A stretch of 64,000 bases of DNA from Streptomyces sp. ALI-76-A (GTDB lineage Bacteria > Actinomycetota > Actinomycetes > Streptomycetales > Streptomycetaceae): positions 5,518,001 through 5,582,000 of the forward strand of contig NZ_JASVWB010000002.1 in the NCBI RefSeq assembly GCF_030287445.1, read 5' to 3'. Of this stretch, positions 1 to 8,691 are shown piece after piece. Position 1 is the first letter of the stretch, and every line of letters starts with the position of its first letter. The translations under genes were made by a program, and so were the position numbers. Below the pieces are notes generated by a model, which saw only the letters and a program-made list of their open reading frames with translations, did not search any database and was not told the DNA's origin.

Positions 1-591
1 ACCCGTCAGCTGGTGCCCGGCTGGCAGGACCCGGCCAAGCGCGACGACACCATCCTGATCAACGCCGCCTACGACCGCGCGGGCCTGCGCTTCGGCCACG
101 ACTACGGCTACTTCCTGGCCCAGATGGCCCAGGCGGTCCGGGATCTGGGCGAGCTGGCCGAGGTGCAGTGCGTGGCGCACTCCCTCGACGACGAGAAGAT
201 CGCCTTCGACCTGCGCCGCGAGCACGGCATCTCGCTCCCGGTGATCCCGATGTACGACTTCGAGAACGACGAGATCCGCGACCTGTACGCGCGCACCAGG
301 CTGGTCATCGGCATGCGCGGCCACGCGGGCATGATCCCGTTCGGCTGCGGCACGCCCATCATCAGCCTGATCTCGCACCCGAAGATGGCGTACTTCCTGC
401 GGGACATCGAGCGCCCCGAGTGGGGTGTGTCGGTCCACGACCGGCACCTCGCCGCGCGCCTGGTGGAACGCTCGAAGGAGCTGCTCGCCGACCACGACAG
501 GACGGTCGCCGACGTGCACGGCCGGCAGCAGGAGCTGTGGAAGGTCACCGAGGCGAACGCGGCCGACCTGCGGGTCATCCTGGGCGGCTGA
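1..591 (+). CDS. Polysaccharide pyruvyl transferase family protein, C-terminal part (5' end outside window)
   Basis: The reading frame is open from base 1, so the start lies upstream and only about 196 C-terminal residues are seen. The segment IGMRGHAGMIPFGCGTPII, followed by a serine/histidine stretch, is typical of the C-terminal half of the CsaB/WcaK polysaccharide pyruvyl transferase family, where the glycine-rich loop belongs to the GT-B-like fold. Members attach ketal pyruvate to, or otherwise modify, cell-surface sugars. The gene stops 3 bp before the next start, so the two are probably one operon. The family call is good; the exact acceptor is unknown. Confidence 0.75.
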   Translation, partial: TRQLVPGWQDPAKRDDTILINAAYDRAGLRFGHDYGYFLAQMAQAVRDLGELAEVQCVAHSLDDEKIAFDLRREHGISLPVIPMYDFENDEIRDLYARTRLVIGMRGHAGMIPFGCGTPIISLISHPKMAYFLRDIERPEWGVSVHDRHLAARLVERSKELLADHDRTVADVHGRQQELWKVTEANAADLRVILGG

Positions 592-594
592 CCC

Positions 595-2331
595 ATGGCG
601 ACCGCCCTGGCCGACGACACCTGCGCCGAGGCGCGGTCGGGCGCGGGCGACCGCCGGTCACCGCTGTGGTGGCCGGTGGTCGCCCTGCCCGCCGTGGTGG
701 CCGTGGTGTACACCGCGGCCACCCGCCGCCTCACCGGGGACCTGCACTACGTCCTCGGCGCCCTGCGCACCGGCGGCGAGGCCGGTTACTCGCCCTCGGA
801 GGTCTTCACCCACCGGCCGTACTTCTACCGGTGGTTCGTCGCGGGCCTCGACCGGGTCTCCTTGGGGGACACGGCGGCGATCCGCGAGACCGTGATCGGC
901 GCGGCCGGCATCCTGCTCGCCGCCGCGGCGGCCTGGGCGCTCTTCCTGGCGCTGGACCGCCGGGTCACCGGGCGCGAGGCGGCCCTCACGGCGGGCGCCA
1001 CCGGTCTCGCCCTGGCCCTGGCGCCCCGCAACGACTTCCTCCAGCCGGAGTGGGCGGCGGTGGTGCTGACGGTGCTCGCCGTGGCCGCGGCACTGGGCCC
1101 GTCCCGCCCCTGGCCGGCCGCCCTGCTCGCCGCCCTGCCGCTGGGCCTCGCGGTGATGATGAAGTACTCCACCGCCGCCACGGCCGCCATCGGTGTCCTC
1201 CTGGTGTACGCCGTCGACCGGGGCCGGGCCGTCCGGCTCGCGCTGGCCGGGGTGCCCGCCGCGCTGCTCCTGTTCGGGCTGAGCCTGCTCGGCGGGTCCC
1301 ACGAGTGGCAGTGGACCGAGGACATGCCGCAGATCAACCAGTCGGCACTGAGCCGGACCGGGATCCGCCCCGGCTTCATCCTCGACCGCTCCGTGGACTT
1401 CCTCGCCGACCGGGCGGTGCAGAGCCCGGTGCTGCTCCTGCTCCCCGGCGCGCTGCTGCTGGTCCTTGCCCGGGCGCACGGAGGTCGCCGGACCGAACTG
1501 GCCCTGGTGGCGCTGACCGTCGGCCTCGGCGCCCAGGCGGTCGTCATCGTGCAGGGCAACTGGTTCCTGTACCACGGCGCCCAGATGCCGGTGCTCGCCG
1601 CCACCCTGTGGGGCCTCGCCGTGGGCGGCGCCCGCCGCTCCCCGCCGTGGTGCTTCGGTGCCGTGTCCCTGCTGTACGGGGCACTGTCCGTGCTGTACGC
1701 CGAGGCGGACCACGGGCTGCAACGCCCGTACGTCGTCTGGGCCTTCGCCCTCGTGGCCCTGATCGCGGCCGTGGCGGACGTCATGCTGGACACCCGCGCC
1801 CGGGCGACGGACCGGCGTCCGGCACGCGGAGGGTGGCTGCCCGTCCTGGTCGCCCTGGCCGGTGTGGTCTGTCTGGCCGCGAGCATGTGGCCGGGCTCCC
1901 CGCACCTGGTGCAGTTCGGCAAGGTCAGGAGTACCAACGCCGAGTACCTGAGCGGGATGCGCGGCGCCGAGGCACAGGCCGGCCGGCTGCGGGCCCGGCT
2001 GCCCGAGGACGCCCCGGTGCTGTACCTGGCCTTCGGCGACACCACGTACTACGTCGGCCACCCCGCCCAGTGCCGCTACCCGATCGCCACGTTCCTCCAG
2101 CGCACCCGCTACCTCCCGGACGTCACCGAGCTGACGTCGTTCCGGGAGAACGAGACCTGCCTCGACCGGAACCCTGCCCCGTACGCCGTCCTGGACCGGG
2201 CCTGGTTCCGCCCGGCCCAGGTCGACAAGGACCTCTGGCGGCGCGTCACGGCCCTGTACGACTGCCCCCGCACGATGGACGGAACACCGACGGTGCTGTG
2301 CGTACGCAGGACGTCAGCGCAGCCCCAGTGA
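595..2331 (+). CDS. Polytopic membrane protein, putative GT-C-type glycosyltransferase
   Basis: The product is 578 residues. After a short cytoplasmic N-terminus there are about ten hydrophobic segments, for example around residues 20-40, 95-120, 150-175, 180-205 and 275-295, and a soluble C-terminal portion of roughly 150 residues with several cysteines that would face outside. This layout resembles GT-C enzymes (GT39/PMT-like), which use polyprenyl-phosphate sugars, but I see no decisive catalytic DD/DE motif. The ATG lies 3 bp after the previous stop. Its last 18 bases overlap the converging FAD oxidoreductase. Role in surface polymer assembly is inferred from neighbours. Confidence 0.6.
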   Translation: MATALADDTCAEARSGAGDRRSPLWWPVVALPAVVAVVYTAATRRLTGDLHYVLGALRTGGEAGYSPSEVFTHRPYFYRWFVAGLDRVSLGDTAAIRETVIGAAGILLAAAAAWALFLALDRRVTGREAALTAGATGLALALAPRNDFLQPEWAAVVLTVLAVAAALGPSRPWPAALLAALPLGLAVMMKYSTAATAAIGVLLVYAVDRGRAVRLALAGVPAALLLFGLSLLGGSHEWQWTEDMPQINQSALSRTGIRPGFILDRSVDFLADRAVQSPVLLLLPGALLLVLARAHGGRRTELALVALTVGLGAQAVVIVQGNWFLYHGAQMPVLAATLWGLAVGGARRSPPWCFGAVSLLYGALSVLYAEADHGLQRPYVVWAFALVALIAAVADVMLDTRARATDRRPARGGWLPVLVALAGVVCLAASMWPGSPHLVQFGKVRSTNAEYLSGMRGAEAQAGRLRARLPEDAPVLYLAFGDTTYYVGHPAQCRYPIATFLQRTRYLPDVTELTSFRENETCLDRNPAPYAVLDRAWFRPAQVDKDLWRRVTALYDCPRTMDGTPTVLCVRRTSAQPQ

Positions 2332-3582
2332 CCCGGTGACCTCGCGGGACAGGGCCACCGAGTAGCTCTGGCCGCGGTCCTGGGGGTAGATCTGGGCCAT
2401 CGTGACCAGGGTGACCCGGCTCATCGGGGTCTCGTGGGGCGGGATCAGCGCGCGGTACTCGGGGGTGACCACCGGCTGCGCGAAGCCCGCCTTCGAGAAG
2501 TGCCAGTCCTGGATCCAGGACTCGTCGAAGTCCGGGTTGACGCGGCGCAGGTACGGCAGGAACCTCGCCAGCAGCTCGGCCGGTTCGGTCGTGAAACGCC
2601 AGTCCTCGCGCTCCACGTAGTTGCCGACGTAGAGGACGTGCCGGCCGCCGTACACGGACGGGTCGATCATCTTCGTGTGCTCGACCACCGCGAGGAACGG
2701 GAAGTCCGGATCGTTGATGTTGAGCCAGTAGTACGGGATCACACTGCGGTCCAGCTCCAGCACGAAGCAGGTCGCGCCCAGGTACTGGTTCTTCCACACC
2801 GCGTTGTCGGCGGGCAGCCCGGCCGCCTTGGCGAAGGCGGGCTGCGGGGTCGTGACGATCAGCCGCTCGAACGCGTACGCCGAACCGTCGGCGCAGGTCA
2901 CCACGGCGGGCGCGGCGTCCCCGTCCTGCCGGATCGACTCCACCGCCTTGCCGAACTCCACCTTGCCGCCGCGCTCCTCGACGCCGTCCCGCAGCGCCGC
3001 GTAGACCCGCTCGAACCCGCCGTCCACATAACCGAGTTCGAAGGTGCGGCAGTGGATACGGGCCCACAACCACGCCATCGACACCTGCTCGGCACGGTCG
3101 CCGAACTTGCCCCGCAGCAACGGCTCCCAGATCGACGCGGTGGCCTTCTTGCCGGCCCAGCGGCGCAGCCAGCCGAGGGCGGTGAGGTCGTTGAAGCGCT
3201 CACCGCCGCGGACCGCCTTCAGCACCGCCGAGGAACCGGCGAAGCGGACCGCGTCGACGGGGGAGAACTCCGGGAAGCGCAGCATGTCGAACGGGGTGGT
3301 GAAGTCGATCAGCCTCCCGCCCCGGTAGATGCCGGTGGTGGGCCGGTGGAAGCGGAGCGCGTCACCGAGGCCCAGCTCCTCGATCAGATCGATCATCGCC
3401 TTGTCGCTGCGGAAGATGTGGTGGTAGAAGCGCTCCAGCGGAACCCCGCCCACCTCCAGCGAGGCCGCCAGGCCGCCGAGTTCGGAGGCCGCCTCCAGGA
3501 GGGTCACCTGGTGGCCCGCGCGTACGGCGTCCCAGGCGGCGGTCAGGCCGGTGGCTCCCGCGCCGATGATGCCGAGGTTCAT
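2314..3582 (-). CDS. NAD(P)/FAD-dependent oxidoreductase (UDP-galactopyranose mutase / amine oxidase-like fold)
   Basis: The product is about 422 residues. It opens with MNLGIIGAGATGL, a GxGxxG dinucleotide-binding Rossmann motif, followed by the acidic strand end LLEAASELGGLA typical of the NAD(P)-binding-like flavoprotein family. Conserved W/Y-rich patches follow. I start it at the ATG at 3582, which overlaps the stop of the upstream GtrA gene as ATGA; a slightly longer start at 3594 is possible. Such proteins are found beside GtrA and polyprenyl-phosphate GT2 genes in surface-polysaccharide loci, where they are thought to modify a lipid-linked or nucleotide sugar. Substrate unknown. Confidence 0.75.
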   Translation of the reverse strand: MNLGIIGAGATGLTAAWDAVRAGHQVTLLEAASELGGLAASLEVGGVPLERFYHHIFRSDKAMIDLIEELGLGDALRFHRPTTGIYRGGRLIDFTTPFDMLRFPEFSPVDAVRFAGSSAVLKAVRGGERFNDLTALGWLRRWAGKKATASIWEPLLRGKFGDRAEQVSMAWLWARIHCRTFELGYVDGGFERVYAALRDGVEERGGKVEFGKAVESIRQDGDAAPAVVTCADGSAYAFERLIVTTPQPAFAKAAGLPADNAVWKNQYLGATCFVLELDRSVIPYYWLNINDPDFPFLAVVEHTKMIDPSVYGGRHVLYVGNYVEREDWRFTTEPAELLARFLPYLRRVNPDFDESWIQDWHFSKAGFAQPVVTPEYRALIPPHETPMSRVTLVTMAQIYPQDRGQSYSVALSREVTGSLGLR

Positions 3583-3998
3583 GCGAAGCTCCACTTTCTG
3601 TTGAGCACGAACTGGAGCGCCAGGACCAGCGGCAGCGAGCCCGCCTTGACCAGATTGGCGTCGATCCCCAGCGCGTCGGTGAAGACGAGGAAGAGCAGGT
3701 ACGTCAGGGCGATGCCGGTCAGCCCGACGGCGTAGAAGCGCAGGAAGCGCACGACGATCCGGTCGCGCCGCTCGAAGGTGAACAGCGCGTTCAGAACGAA
3801 GTTGTTGGCGATGCCGAGGGTGGTGCTGAGCACGTTGGCGAGCTGCTCGTCCATCCCGGCGAGGTTGTGCAGCAGCAGGAAGGCGGTGAGGTCCAGGGCG
3901 ACCCCGCTGCCGCCGATCAGGGTGTAGCGGACGAGCTGGCGCAGGGTGCGGGCCTCCGCCGCGGGCGGGGCCGCGGTCGTCTCAGCGCTCACCGTCAC
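3579..3998 (-). CDS. GtrA family membrane protein
   Basis: The product is 139 residues with four predicted membrane helices (about 15-35, 45-65, 80-100, 105-125). The opening LRQLVRYTLIGGSG and the ending FVLNRKWSF are the classic GtrA-family signatures. GtrA proteins are believed to help flip polyprenyl-phosphate-linked sugars across the membrane. It overlaps the upstream GT2 gene by 17 bp and the downstream oxidoreductase by ATGA, so the three form a translationally coupled unit. That pairing matches the classic GtrA/GtrB (GT2) couple. Confidence 0.88.
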   Translation of the reverse strand: MTVSAETTAAPPAAEARTLRQLVRYTLIGGSGVALDLTAFLLLHNLAGMDEQLANVLSTTLGIANNFVLNALFTFERRDRIVVRFLRFYAVGLTGIALTYLLFLVFTDALGIDANLVKAGSLPLVLALQFVLNRKWSFA

Positions 3999-5025
3999 CG
4001 CCCCGCCCGTCGGTGCCGATCACCTCGCGCACCAGGTACAGCGGACGCCCCTGCGCCTCGCTGTAGATACGCCCGATGTACGCCCCGATGACCCCCAGGG
4101 ACAGCATCTGCGTGCCGCCCAGGAACAGCACCACGCACATCAGCATCGTCCAGCCGGAGACCGTGATCTCGGGCCGGAAGAACTTCATCGCCAGCGCGTA
4201 GAGGATGCCGGCCAGCGACAGCGCGAGCACCACGAAGCCGAGCCGGGTGATCATCTTCAGTGGCGCGGTGGAGAAGCTGGTGACGCCGTCGACCGCGAGG
4301 CGGGCCATCTTGCGCAGCGGGTACTTGGTCTCGCCCGCGAACCGTTCGTCGCGGTCGAAGGCCACCTCGGTCTGCCGGTAGCCCATCGAGGCGACGATGC
4401 CGCGTACGAAGCGGCTGCGCTCGCGGTACTTGCGCAGCTCGTCGGCGACCTTGCGGTCCAGCAGCCGGAAGTCCCCGGTGTCCAGCGGGATGTCCACGTC
4501 GGTGCAGGCGCGCAGGACGCGGTAGTACAGGTGCGCGGTGGCCCGTTTGAACGCGGAGTCCTGCCGGCTGCGGCGGCGCGCGTGCACGATGTCGGCGCCC
4601 TCGCGCCAGGCGTCGACCAGTTCCAGGCTGACCTGCGGCGGGTCCTGGAGGTCGGTGTCCATCACGATCACCGCGTCGCCCTCGGCGTGGTCGAGGCCCG
4701 CGGTGATGGCGATCTGGTGCCCGAAGTTGCGGGCGAAGTCGACCACCTGGACGCGCGGATCGTCCTCGGCGAGCTTCTTGAGGAGGGCGAGGGAAGCGTC
4801 GGTGGAGCCGTCGTTGACGTACACCAGCTGCACGTCGAGGTCCGGGCGGCCGGCCAGGGCGGCGGTCAGTCCGGCATGGAAGGCCGCGATGCCGTCCTGC
4901 TCGTTGTAGACCGGGAGGACGTACGAGATCAGCGGCCGCCGGGCGGGCCCCGGCTCCACCGCCGCGAGCGCGACGGGAGCCGGAGCGGGGGCGGGAACGG
5001 GCGGTCGTATGTCCTGCTGGGTCAT
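3982..5025 (-). CDS. Polyprenyl-phosphate glycosyltransferase, GT2 family (GtrB/DPM1-like)
   Basis: The product is 347 residues. The catalytic GT-A domain covers about residues 30-250, with SYVLPVYNEQDG at the nucleotide-binding strand, VIVMDTDLQDPP as the DxD-type metal-binding motif and a long insert typical of dolichyl/undecaprenyl-phosphate mannose or glucose synthases. Two membrane helices follow at about 260-285 and 295-320. The enzyme should load a sugar from a nucleotide donor onto undecaprenyl phosphate at the inner face of the membrane for the coupled GtrA to flip. The N-terminus is proline/alanine-rich and disordered. It heads the three-gene unit. Confidence 0.88.
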   Translation of the reverse strand: MTQQDIRPPVPAPAPAPVALAAVEPGPARRPLISYVLPVYNEQDGIAAFHAGLTAALAGRPDLDVQLVYVNDGSTDASLALLKKLAEDDPRVQVVDFARNFGHQIAITAGLDHAEGDAVIVMDTDLQDPPQVSLELVDAWREGADIVHARRRSRQDSAFKRATAHLYYRVLRACTDVDIPLDTGDFRLLDRKVADELRKYRERSRFVRGIVASMGYRQTEVAFDRDERFAGETKYPLRKMARLAVDGVTSFSTAPLKMITRLGFVVLALSLAGILYALAMKFFRPEITVSGWTMLMCVVLFLGGTQMLSLGVIGAYIGRIYSEAQGRPLYLVREVIGTDGRGGDGER

Positions 5026-5178
5026 GTGGGCCCGGCCGCGGAATCGAACGGGATGGACCCGAAAGCTGTCTGGCGCATTGAGGGAAGCTATGGAGCGTTT
5101 GTGAACCCCCGCCGAACTCCCCCCGTCCGGAAGCCGACTTCCCTGTTTCTCTTCACTCCGGGTTCTGTTGGGAGGAAT

Positions 5179-6069
5179 CTATTCCTGTGGGACCCGCGGG
5201 GTGAACAACAGATTCCGGGTCTTCGGCGGCCGGGGAGCGGACGCCGGTACGAGCTCCCCGTCGCGTTCGGCGACCCAGTGGGCGTCGTAACCGAGCGGGT
5301 CGAACTCGGCGAGCAGCGGGTCCAGGGGAGCGCCGGCCAGCGCCTCCAGCAGCACGGTCGGCCGGTCGCGCTCGAGGACCTGACGGGCTCCCCGCAGCAC
5401 CGGCATCTCGTGGCCCTCCACGTCGATCTTGATCAGGTCCAGCCGGCTCCGCGCGAACACCTCGTCCAGGGTGCGCAGTGGGATGCGCTTGAGCTGGGCG
5501 TCGGCGGCGGCGTGCTCCAGGGTGGAGCCCGTCGAGAGCAGGTTGCCCGCGAAGCGGACGCTGATGTCGGCCCAGCCCGGTTCGCTGGACACCCCTGCCT
5601 GGTGGAGCCGGACGTTCTGGATGTTGTTCGACCGTATGTTCACCGAGAGGCGGGCGTGGACCTGGTCCACCGGCTCGAAGGCGTGCACCGTCGCCTGCGG
5701 GTTGGCGAGCGCGGCGATCATCGAGAAATAGCCGACGTGGGCGCCGACGTCGGCGATCGTCGTGCTGGCGGCGGCCAGCCGGGCCCAGGTGGCGAGGCTG
5801 CCCGGTTCATAGCCGAAGTGCCCGTTCCACAGGGCGTCGAGGGCCACCGCGTCGTCGTTCACGCAGAACATGACGAACGGCGGACCGTACGGGGAGTCGA
5901 TCTCGGCGAAGCCCCGGTACGGGAACTTCTTCCGGTGGGTGCGGATGATGTCGCCCGTGGAGACCGGCCTGACCGATGGTGCGTGGGCCGGCCAGCATGC
6001 GGGCATTCGCTTCTTCGAGCTGGGGGATACGCATTGCGCGATCGTAGAGCCGTGTGCCCGGACTGTCAT
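5179..6069 (-). CDS. FkbM family SAM-dependent methyltransferase (possible N-terminal frameshift)
   Basis: The product is about 296 residues as drawn. TTIADVGAHVGYFS is motif I of the SAM-binding fold, and LDLIKIDVEGHEMPVLRGA is the signature of the FkbM methyltransferase family, which O-methylates sugars or other hydroxyls. The first ~35 residues in this frame look unnatural (three Cys, two Trp), whereas the +1 frame over the same bases reads sensibly from an ATG at about 6027. A one-base change near 5964-5969 would join the two. The true start is therefore uncertain. The neighbours suggest methylation of a wall glycopolymer sugar. Confidence 0.75.
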   Translation of the reverse strand: MTVRAHGSTIAQCVSPSSKKRMPACWPAHAPSVRPVSTGDIIRTHRKKFPYRGFAEIDSPYGPPFVMFCVNDDAVALDALWNGHFGYEPGSLATWARLAAASTTIADVGAHVGYFSMIAALANPQATVHAFEPVDQVHARLSVNIRSNNIQNVRLHQAGVSSEPGWADISVRFAGNLLSTGSTLEHAAADAQLKRIPLRTLDEVFARSRLDLIKIDVEGHEMPVLRGARQVLERDRPTVLLEALAGAPLDPLLAEFDPLGYDAHWVAERDGELVPASAPRPPKTRNLLFTPRVPQE

Positions 6070-6088
6070 CGACTGCGCATTGTTCGGA

Positions 6089-6126
6089 AAAGGCCCGGCT
6101 CACCTGCGTGTGTAAGCCGGGCCTTT
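6089..6126 (-). terminator. Rho-independent terminator of the polysialyltransferase-like operon
   Basis: A perfect 12-bp inverted repeat, AAAGGCCCGGCT (6089-6100) and its complement (6115-6126), flanks a 14-nt loop. Read on the minus strand the stem ends in TTTT. It sits between the end of the operon at 6173 and the FkbM gene start at 6069. Confidence 0.75.
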
Positions 6127-6172
6127 ACCAGGGCGACATTCCGGAGCGGCCGGGAATTCACCCTGTGTTCGC

Positions 6173-7507
6173 TCAGCGCTTCACGGCCTTCTTCAGTGCC
6201 CGCGCCCGCCGCACCACCCGGCGTGCCGTGGCGTTGCGGGGCAGGAAGGCGAGCCGTTCCGGAATGCCGCCGGGCAGGCCGAGCGAGGTGAGCCGCTTGC
6301 GCTTGAAGTAGCGCTGGGTGCGCGGGCCGAAGTGCCGGGACAGATGGCGTTCCGCCGCCGGGCGCAGGGACGGGTAGATCTGCGGCTGCATGCTGAAGCC
6401 GACCGCGGTGACCAGGTCGTTCAGCTCGCCGGCCGGGACCGGGTCCTCGCCCGTGCGGCCCTCCAGGTCCGGCAGCACGGCGTCCGCCAGCACCGCCGGG
6501 ACCCGGTTGCTGTTCTGGTAGGGCGTCAGCCGGTCCAGCAGCGGCTCGGTGCCGATCCGGGCGACCGGCAGGCCGTAGAAGGCGGACGCGGTGAACAGTG
6601 CGGTCGAGAAGCAGCCGACGACCAGTGCGGGCCGGGTCCGCTCGAACAGCACCTCGGCGAGCACGGGCGTGTCCAGGACGGTCAGGTCCACCCCGAGCTT
6701 CTCGGCCTCGGTCTCCAGGGCGCGGCTGTAGCGCGCCGGCGCGGTGGGGTGCGGCTTGAAGACGACGGACGTGTGCCCGCGGGCGACCGCGCCCCGCATC
6801 ATCCGCACGTGCAGCTCCTCCTCCGCCTCGGGGGAGAGGATGTTCAGCGCGGACAGGTACTGGCCGAGCAGCAGCGCCGCGTCGTCCGGCAGCGGCGGCA
6901 GCTCCGGTACGGACGCCGCCAGTTCGCCCATCACCTTCAGGAAGGCGTCCGTCGGCACCAGGACCGGGGGCACGTCGAACTCGGTGAGCAGCATCGGCGT
7001 CACGCCCGGCACCAGGTCCAGGTGCAGCAGCCGCCGCACCCGCGTGCCGACCAGCGGGTCCAGCTTGTTGCGGGTGGGCCCGTAGCTCATCAGGCCGTCG
7101 GCGTAGACGTCGACGGGGGCGCCGGTGAACAGCTGGGCCACCGTGAGGGCGGGAGTGACCTGGATGGACTCCAGGACCAGTTCGACGCAGTCCTCACCGA
7201 GGCCCCACAGCAGGCGCAGGTAGCGCTCGAAGAGGGGGATGTCGTCGGGGCGCGGGACCCAGGCGCCGGGGTGGAAGGGGCGGATGGCCTCGTTCCAGGA
7301 CAGCACCTCGTCGAAGTGGCCGCGCAGCGGCTCGAAGCCCGGCATCCGGTCGAGTGCGGGGGTGGTCTCCGGGGTCGCGGAGTTGTTCAGGACCAGCAGC
7401 ACCCGGCGGTCCGGTTCGGTGAACAGGTCGGAGTCGATCGCGGCGGCCAGCGTGGCGGCGCCGTACAGCGTCGAGGCGCAGAAGATCTGCACAGTACGGG
7501 AGGGCAT
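6173..7507 (-). CDS. Polysialyltransferase-like protein (alpha-2,8-polysialyltransferase family fold)
   Basis: The product is 444 residues, starting MPSRTVQIFCASTLYGAATL. Later it carries VFKPHPTAP, the HP motif, and CFSTALFTASAFYGLPV, the Ser-Thr motif, which together mark bacterial sialyltransferases and polysialyltransferases of the GT-B type (GT38/GT52/GT97 group). It should move a CMP-activated nonulosonate such as Kdn or a sialic acid onto a glycan. The start was chosen because its ATG shares one base with the stop of the GT2 gene upstream (TGATG). The CMP-sugar synthetase gene lies 2.6 kb away on the other strand. The family is likely; acceptor and linkage are unknown. Confidence 0.75.
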   Translation of the reverse strand: MPSRTVQIFCASTLYGAATLAAAIDSDLFTEPDRRVLLVLNNSATPETTPALDRMPGFEPLRGHFDEVLSWNEAIRPFHPGAWVPRPDDIPLFERYLRLLWGLGEDCVELVLESIQVTPALTVAQLFTGAPVDVYADGLMSYGPTRNKLDPLVGTRVRRLLHLDLVPGVTPMLLTEFDVPPVLVPTDAFLKVMGELAASVPELPPLPDDAALLLGQYLSALNILSPEAEEELHVRMMRGAVARGHTSVVFKPHPTAPARYSRALETEAEKLGVDLTVLDTPVLAEVLFERTRPALVVGCFSTALFTASAFYGLPVARIGTEPLLDRLTPYQNSNRVPAVLADAVLPDLEGRTGEDPVPAGELNDLVTAVGFSMQPQIYPSLRPAAERHLSRHFGPRTQRYFKRKRLTSLGLPGGIPERLAFLPRNATARRVVRRARALKKAVKR

Positions 7508-8493
7508 CAGGCGGCCGCCTTCGCTGTGGTGGCCCGGCGCCGCAGCCGCCGCAGCCGGGCGGAACGGCGCATGTCCATGGTCTCGAGCACGTCGCCGAGC
7601 GCGTCCTGCGGCATACGCCGTATCGCCGCCGCGCTCAGCGTCCGCAACTGCTTGGCCACGGCCGGTTCCCACTTGGCCTCGTCGGAGAGGTGGTGGGCGA
7701 TGATCGCGCAGTAGGTGCGCACCGCCTTCGGCAGCAGCCGGCCGGCGTCCGGATCGGTCGCCGTCTCCTCGATCACCTGGTCGAAGGCGCGGATGAAGTC
7801 GAGCTGGCGGGCGTCGCCGATCTGGGTGAGGGAGGAGGCGACCCCGCGCCGGTAGAACACGCCGAGCAGGCTCACCACGGCGAACGACTCCGCCTCGCGG
7901 TGCAGCTTCCAGATCCACGGCCGGTCCTCGGCCGTGCGCAGCCCGGGGGTGAAGTGCAGCAGCCCCTGGTCGAGCAGGCGGCGGTGGTAGGCGCCGGCCC
8001 AGGCGTAGGCGTAGTCCACCGAGGTGGTCCGGTCGGCGGGCAGGATCGCCTCGCGGGGGTTCAGCACCTCGTTCCGCAGCCCGACCGGGGCCCGGTGCAC
8101 GGTCCGGGCGCGGGCGGTGGCCTGCACATGGTCGGTGCGGACGAAATCGCAGCCCAACCCCTCGATGGCCGACACCAGTTCGGAGAGGTAGCCGGGAGCC
8201 AGCCAGTCGTCGCCGTCCAGGAACGTCAGATACTCGCCCCGCGCGGCGTCCAGTCCGGTGTTGCGCGCGGTGGCGAGTCCCCGGTTCTCGTCGTGGCGGA
8301 CGAGACGGACCTGGGCGACGTCCGACAACTCCTCGGCCGCGCGTTCCAGTATGGCCGGAGTGTCGTCCTTCGATTTGTCGTCGACCAGCACGAACTCAAA
8401 ATCCCGCCGAGCGTTCAGTCGAAGGCTTCTGAGGGTGTCCGGGGCGTATTGCTGCACGTTGTAGAACGGCACGATCACGGAAAGCTTTGGCAC
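7507..8493 (-). CDS. GT2 family glycosyltransferase
   Basis: The product is about 328 residues. It begins PKLSVIVPFYNVQQYAPDTL, the GT2 nucleotide-binding strand, continues with FEFVLVDDKSKDDTPAI, and has the metal-binding motif YLTFLDGDDWLAPGY near residue 90. No membrane segments are seen, so the enzyme is likely cytoplasmic. I prefer the GTG at 8493 because it puts the first strand at the N-terminus; a TTG at 8559 would add 22 non-conserved residues. It is translationally coupled to the polysialyltransferase-like gene and divergent from the DUF6716 gene. It probably builds the repeat unit of the wall polymer. Confidence 0.85.
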   Translation of the reverse strand: MPKLSVIVPFYNVQQYAPDTLRSLRLNARRDFEFVLVDDKSKDDTPAILERAAEELSDVAQVRLVRHDENRGLATARNTGLDAARGEYLTFLDGDDWLAPGYLSELVSAIEGLGCDFVRTDHVQATARARTVHRAPVGLRNEVLNPREAILPADRTTSVDYAYAWAGAYHRRLLDQGLLHFTPGLRTAEDRPWIWKLHREAESFAVVSLLGVFYRRGVASSLTQIGDARQLDFIRAFDQVIEETATDPDAGRLLPKAVRTYCAIIAHHLSDEAKWEPAVAKQLRTLSAAAIRRMPQDALGDVLETMDMRRSARLRRLRRRATTAKAAA

Positions 8494-8641
8494 CCGAGAA
8501 ACATTAGAAGGCCGCCCGGCTGCGGAACTTTCCGGTACGCGGACAGGCGGTGAACTCAATGTGTCGAAACGGTGCCTCCCGTGTACTTTCCGCTCCCCGG
8601 CGGGCCAGTTCGGCTCTCGGTGGGCTGTTGTTAACTTTTCG

Positions 8642-8670
8642 TTGCGGCCTGGTTGGGCCGGACCTAGAAA
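8642..8670 (+). promoter_or_regulatory. Candidate sigma-70-type promoter of the nonulosonate operon
   Basis: TTGCGG at 8642-8647 and TAGAAA at 8665-8670 are separated by 17 bp. This is near the Streptomyces vegetative consensus and lies just upstream of the GTG at 8692. It is inferred by eye only. Confidence 0.35.
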
Positions 8671-8691
8671 TTGCTTCCTAGCGTCTGGGAC

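Noticed and set aside
280..300. Seventh palindrome-like sequence TACGCGCGCA in the pyruvyl transferase gene
   Set aside because: It matches only half of the palindrome and lies inside coding sequence, so it is not counted with the operators.
658..2061. Long minus-strand open frames opposite the membrane protein gene
   Set aside because: They arise from high GC content opposite a real gene. Residue content (Gly/Gln/His/Arg-rich) is abnormal, and the plus-strand frame has clear membrane helices.
168..2339. 723-residue plus-strand open frame across the first two genes
   Set aside because: It is Arg/Pro/Gly-rich without any domain and overlaps two genes in their correct frames.
5807..6103. Separate small gene overlapping the FkbM start
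   Set aside because: Only its first ~22 residues look natural. It is better explained as the displaced N-terminus of the FkbM protein.
8671..8691. TTG start for the DUF6716 gene
   Set aside because: It overlaps the likely transcription start, and the added residues look non-conserved; GTG at 8692 is preferred.
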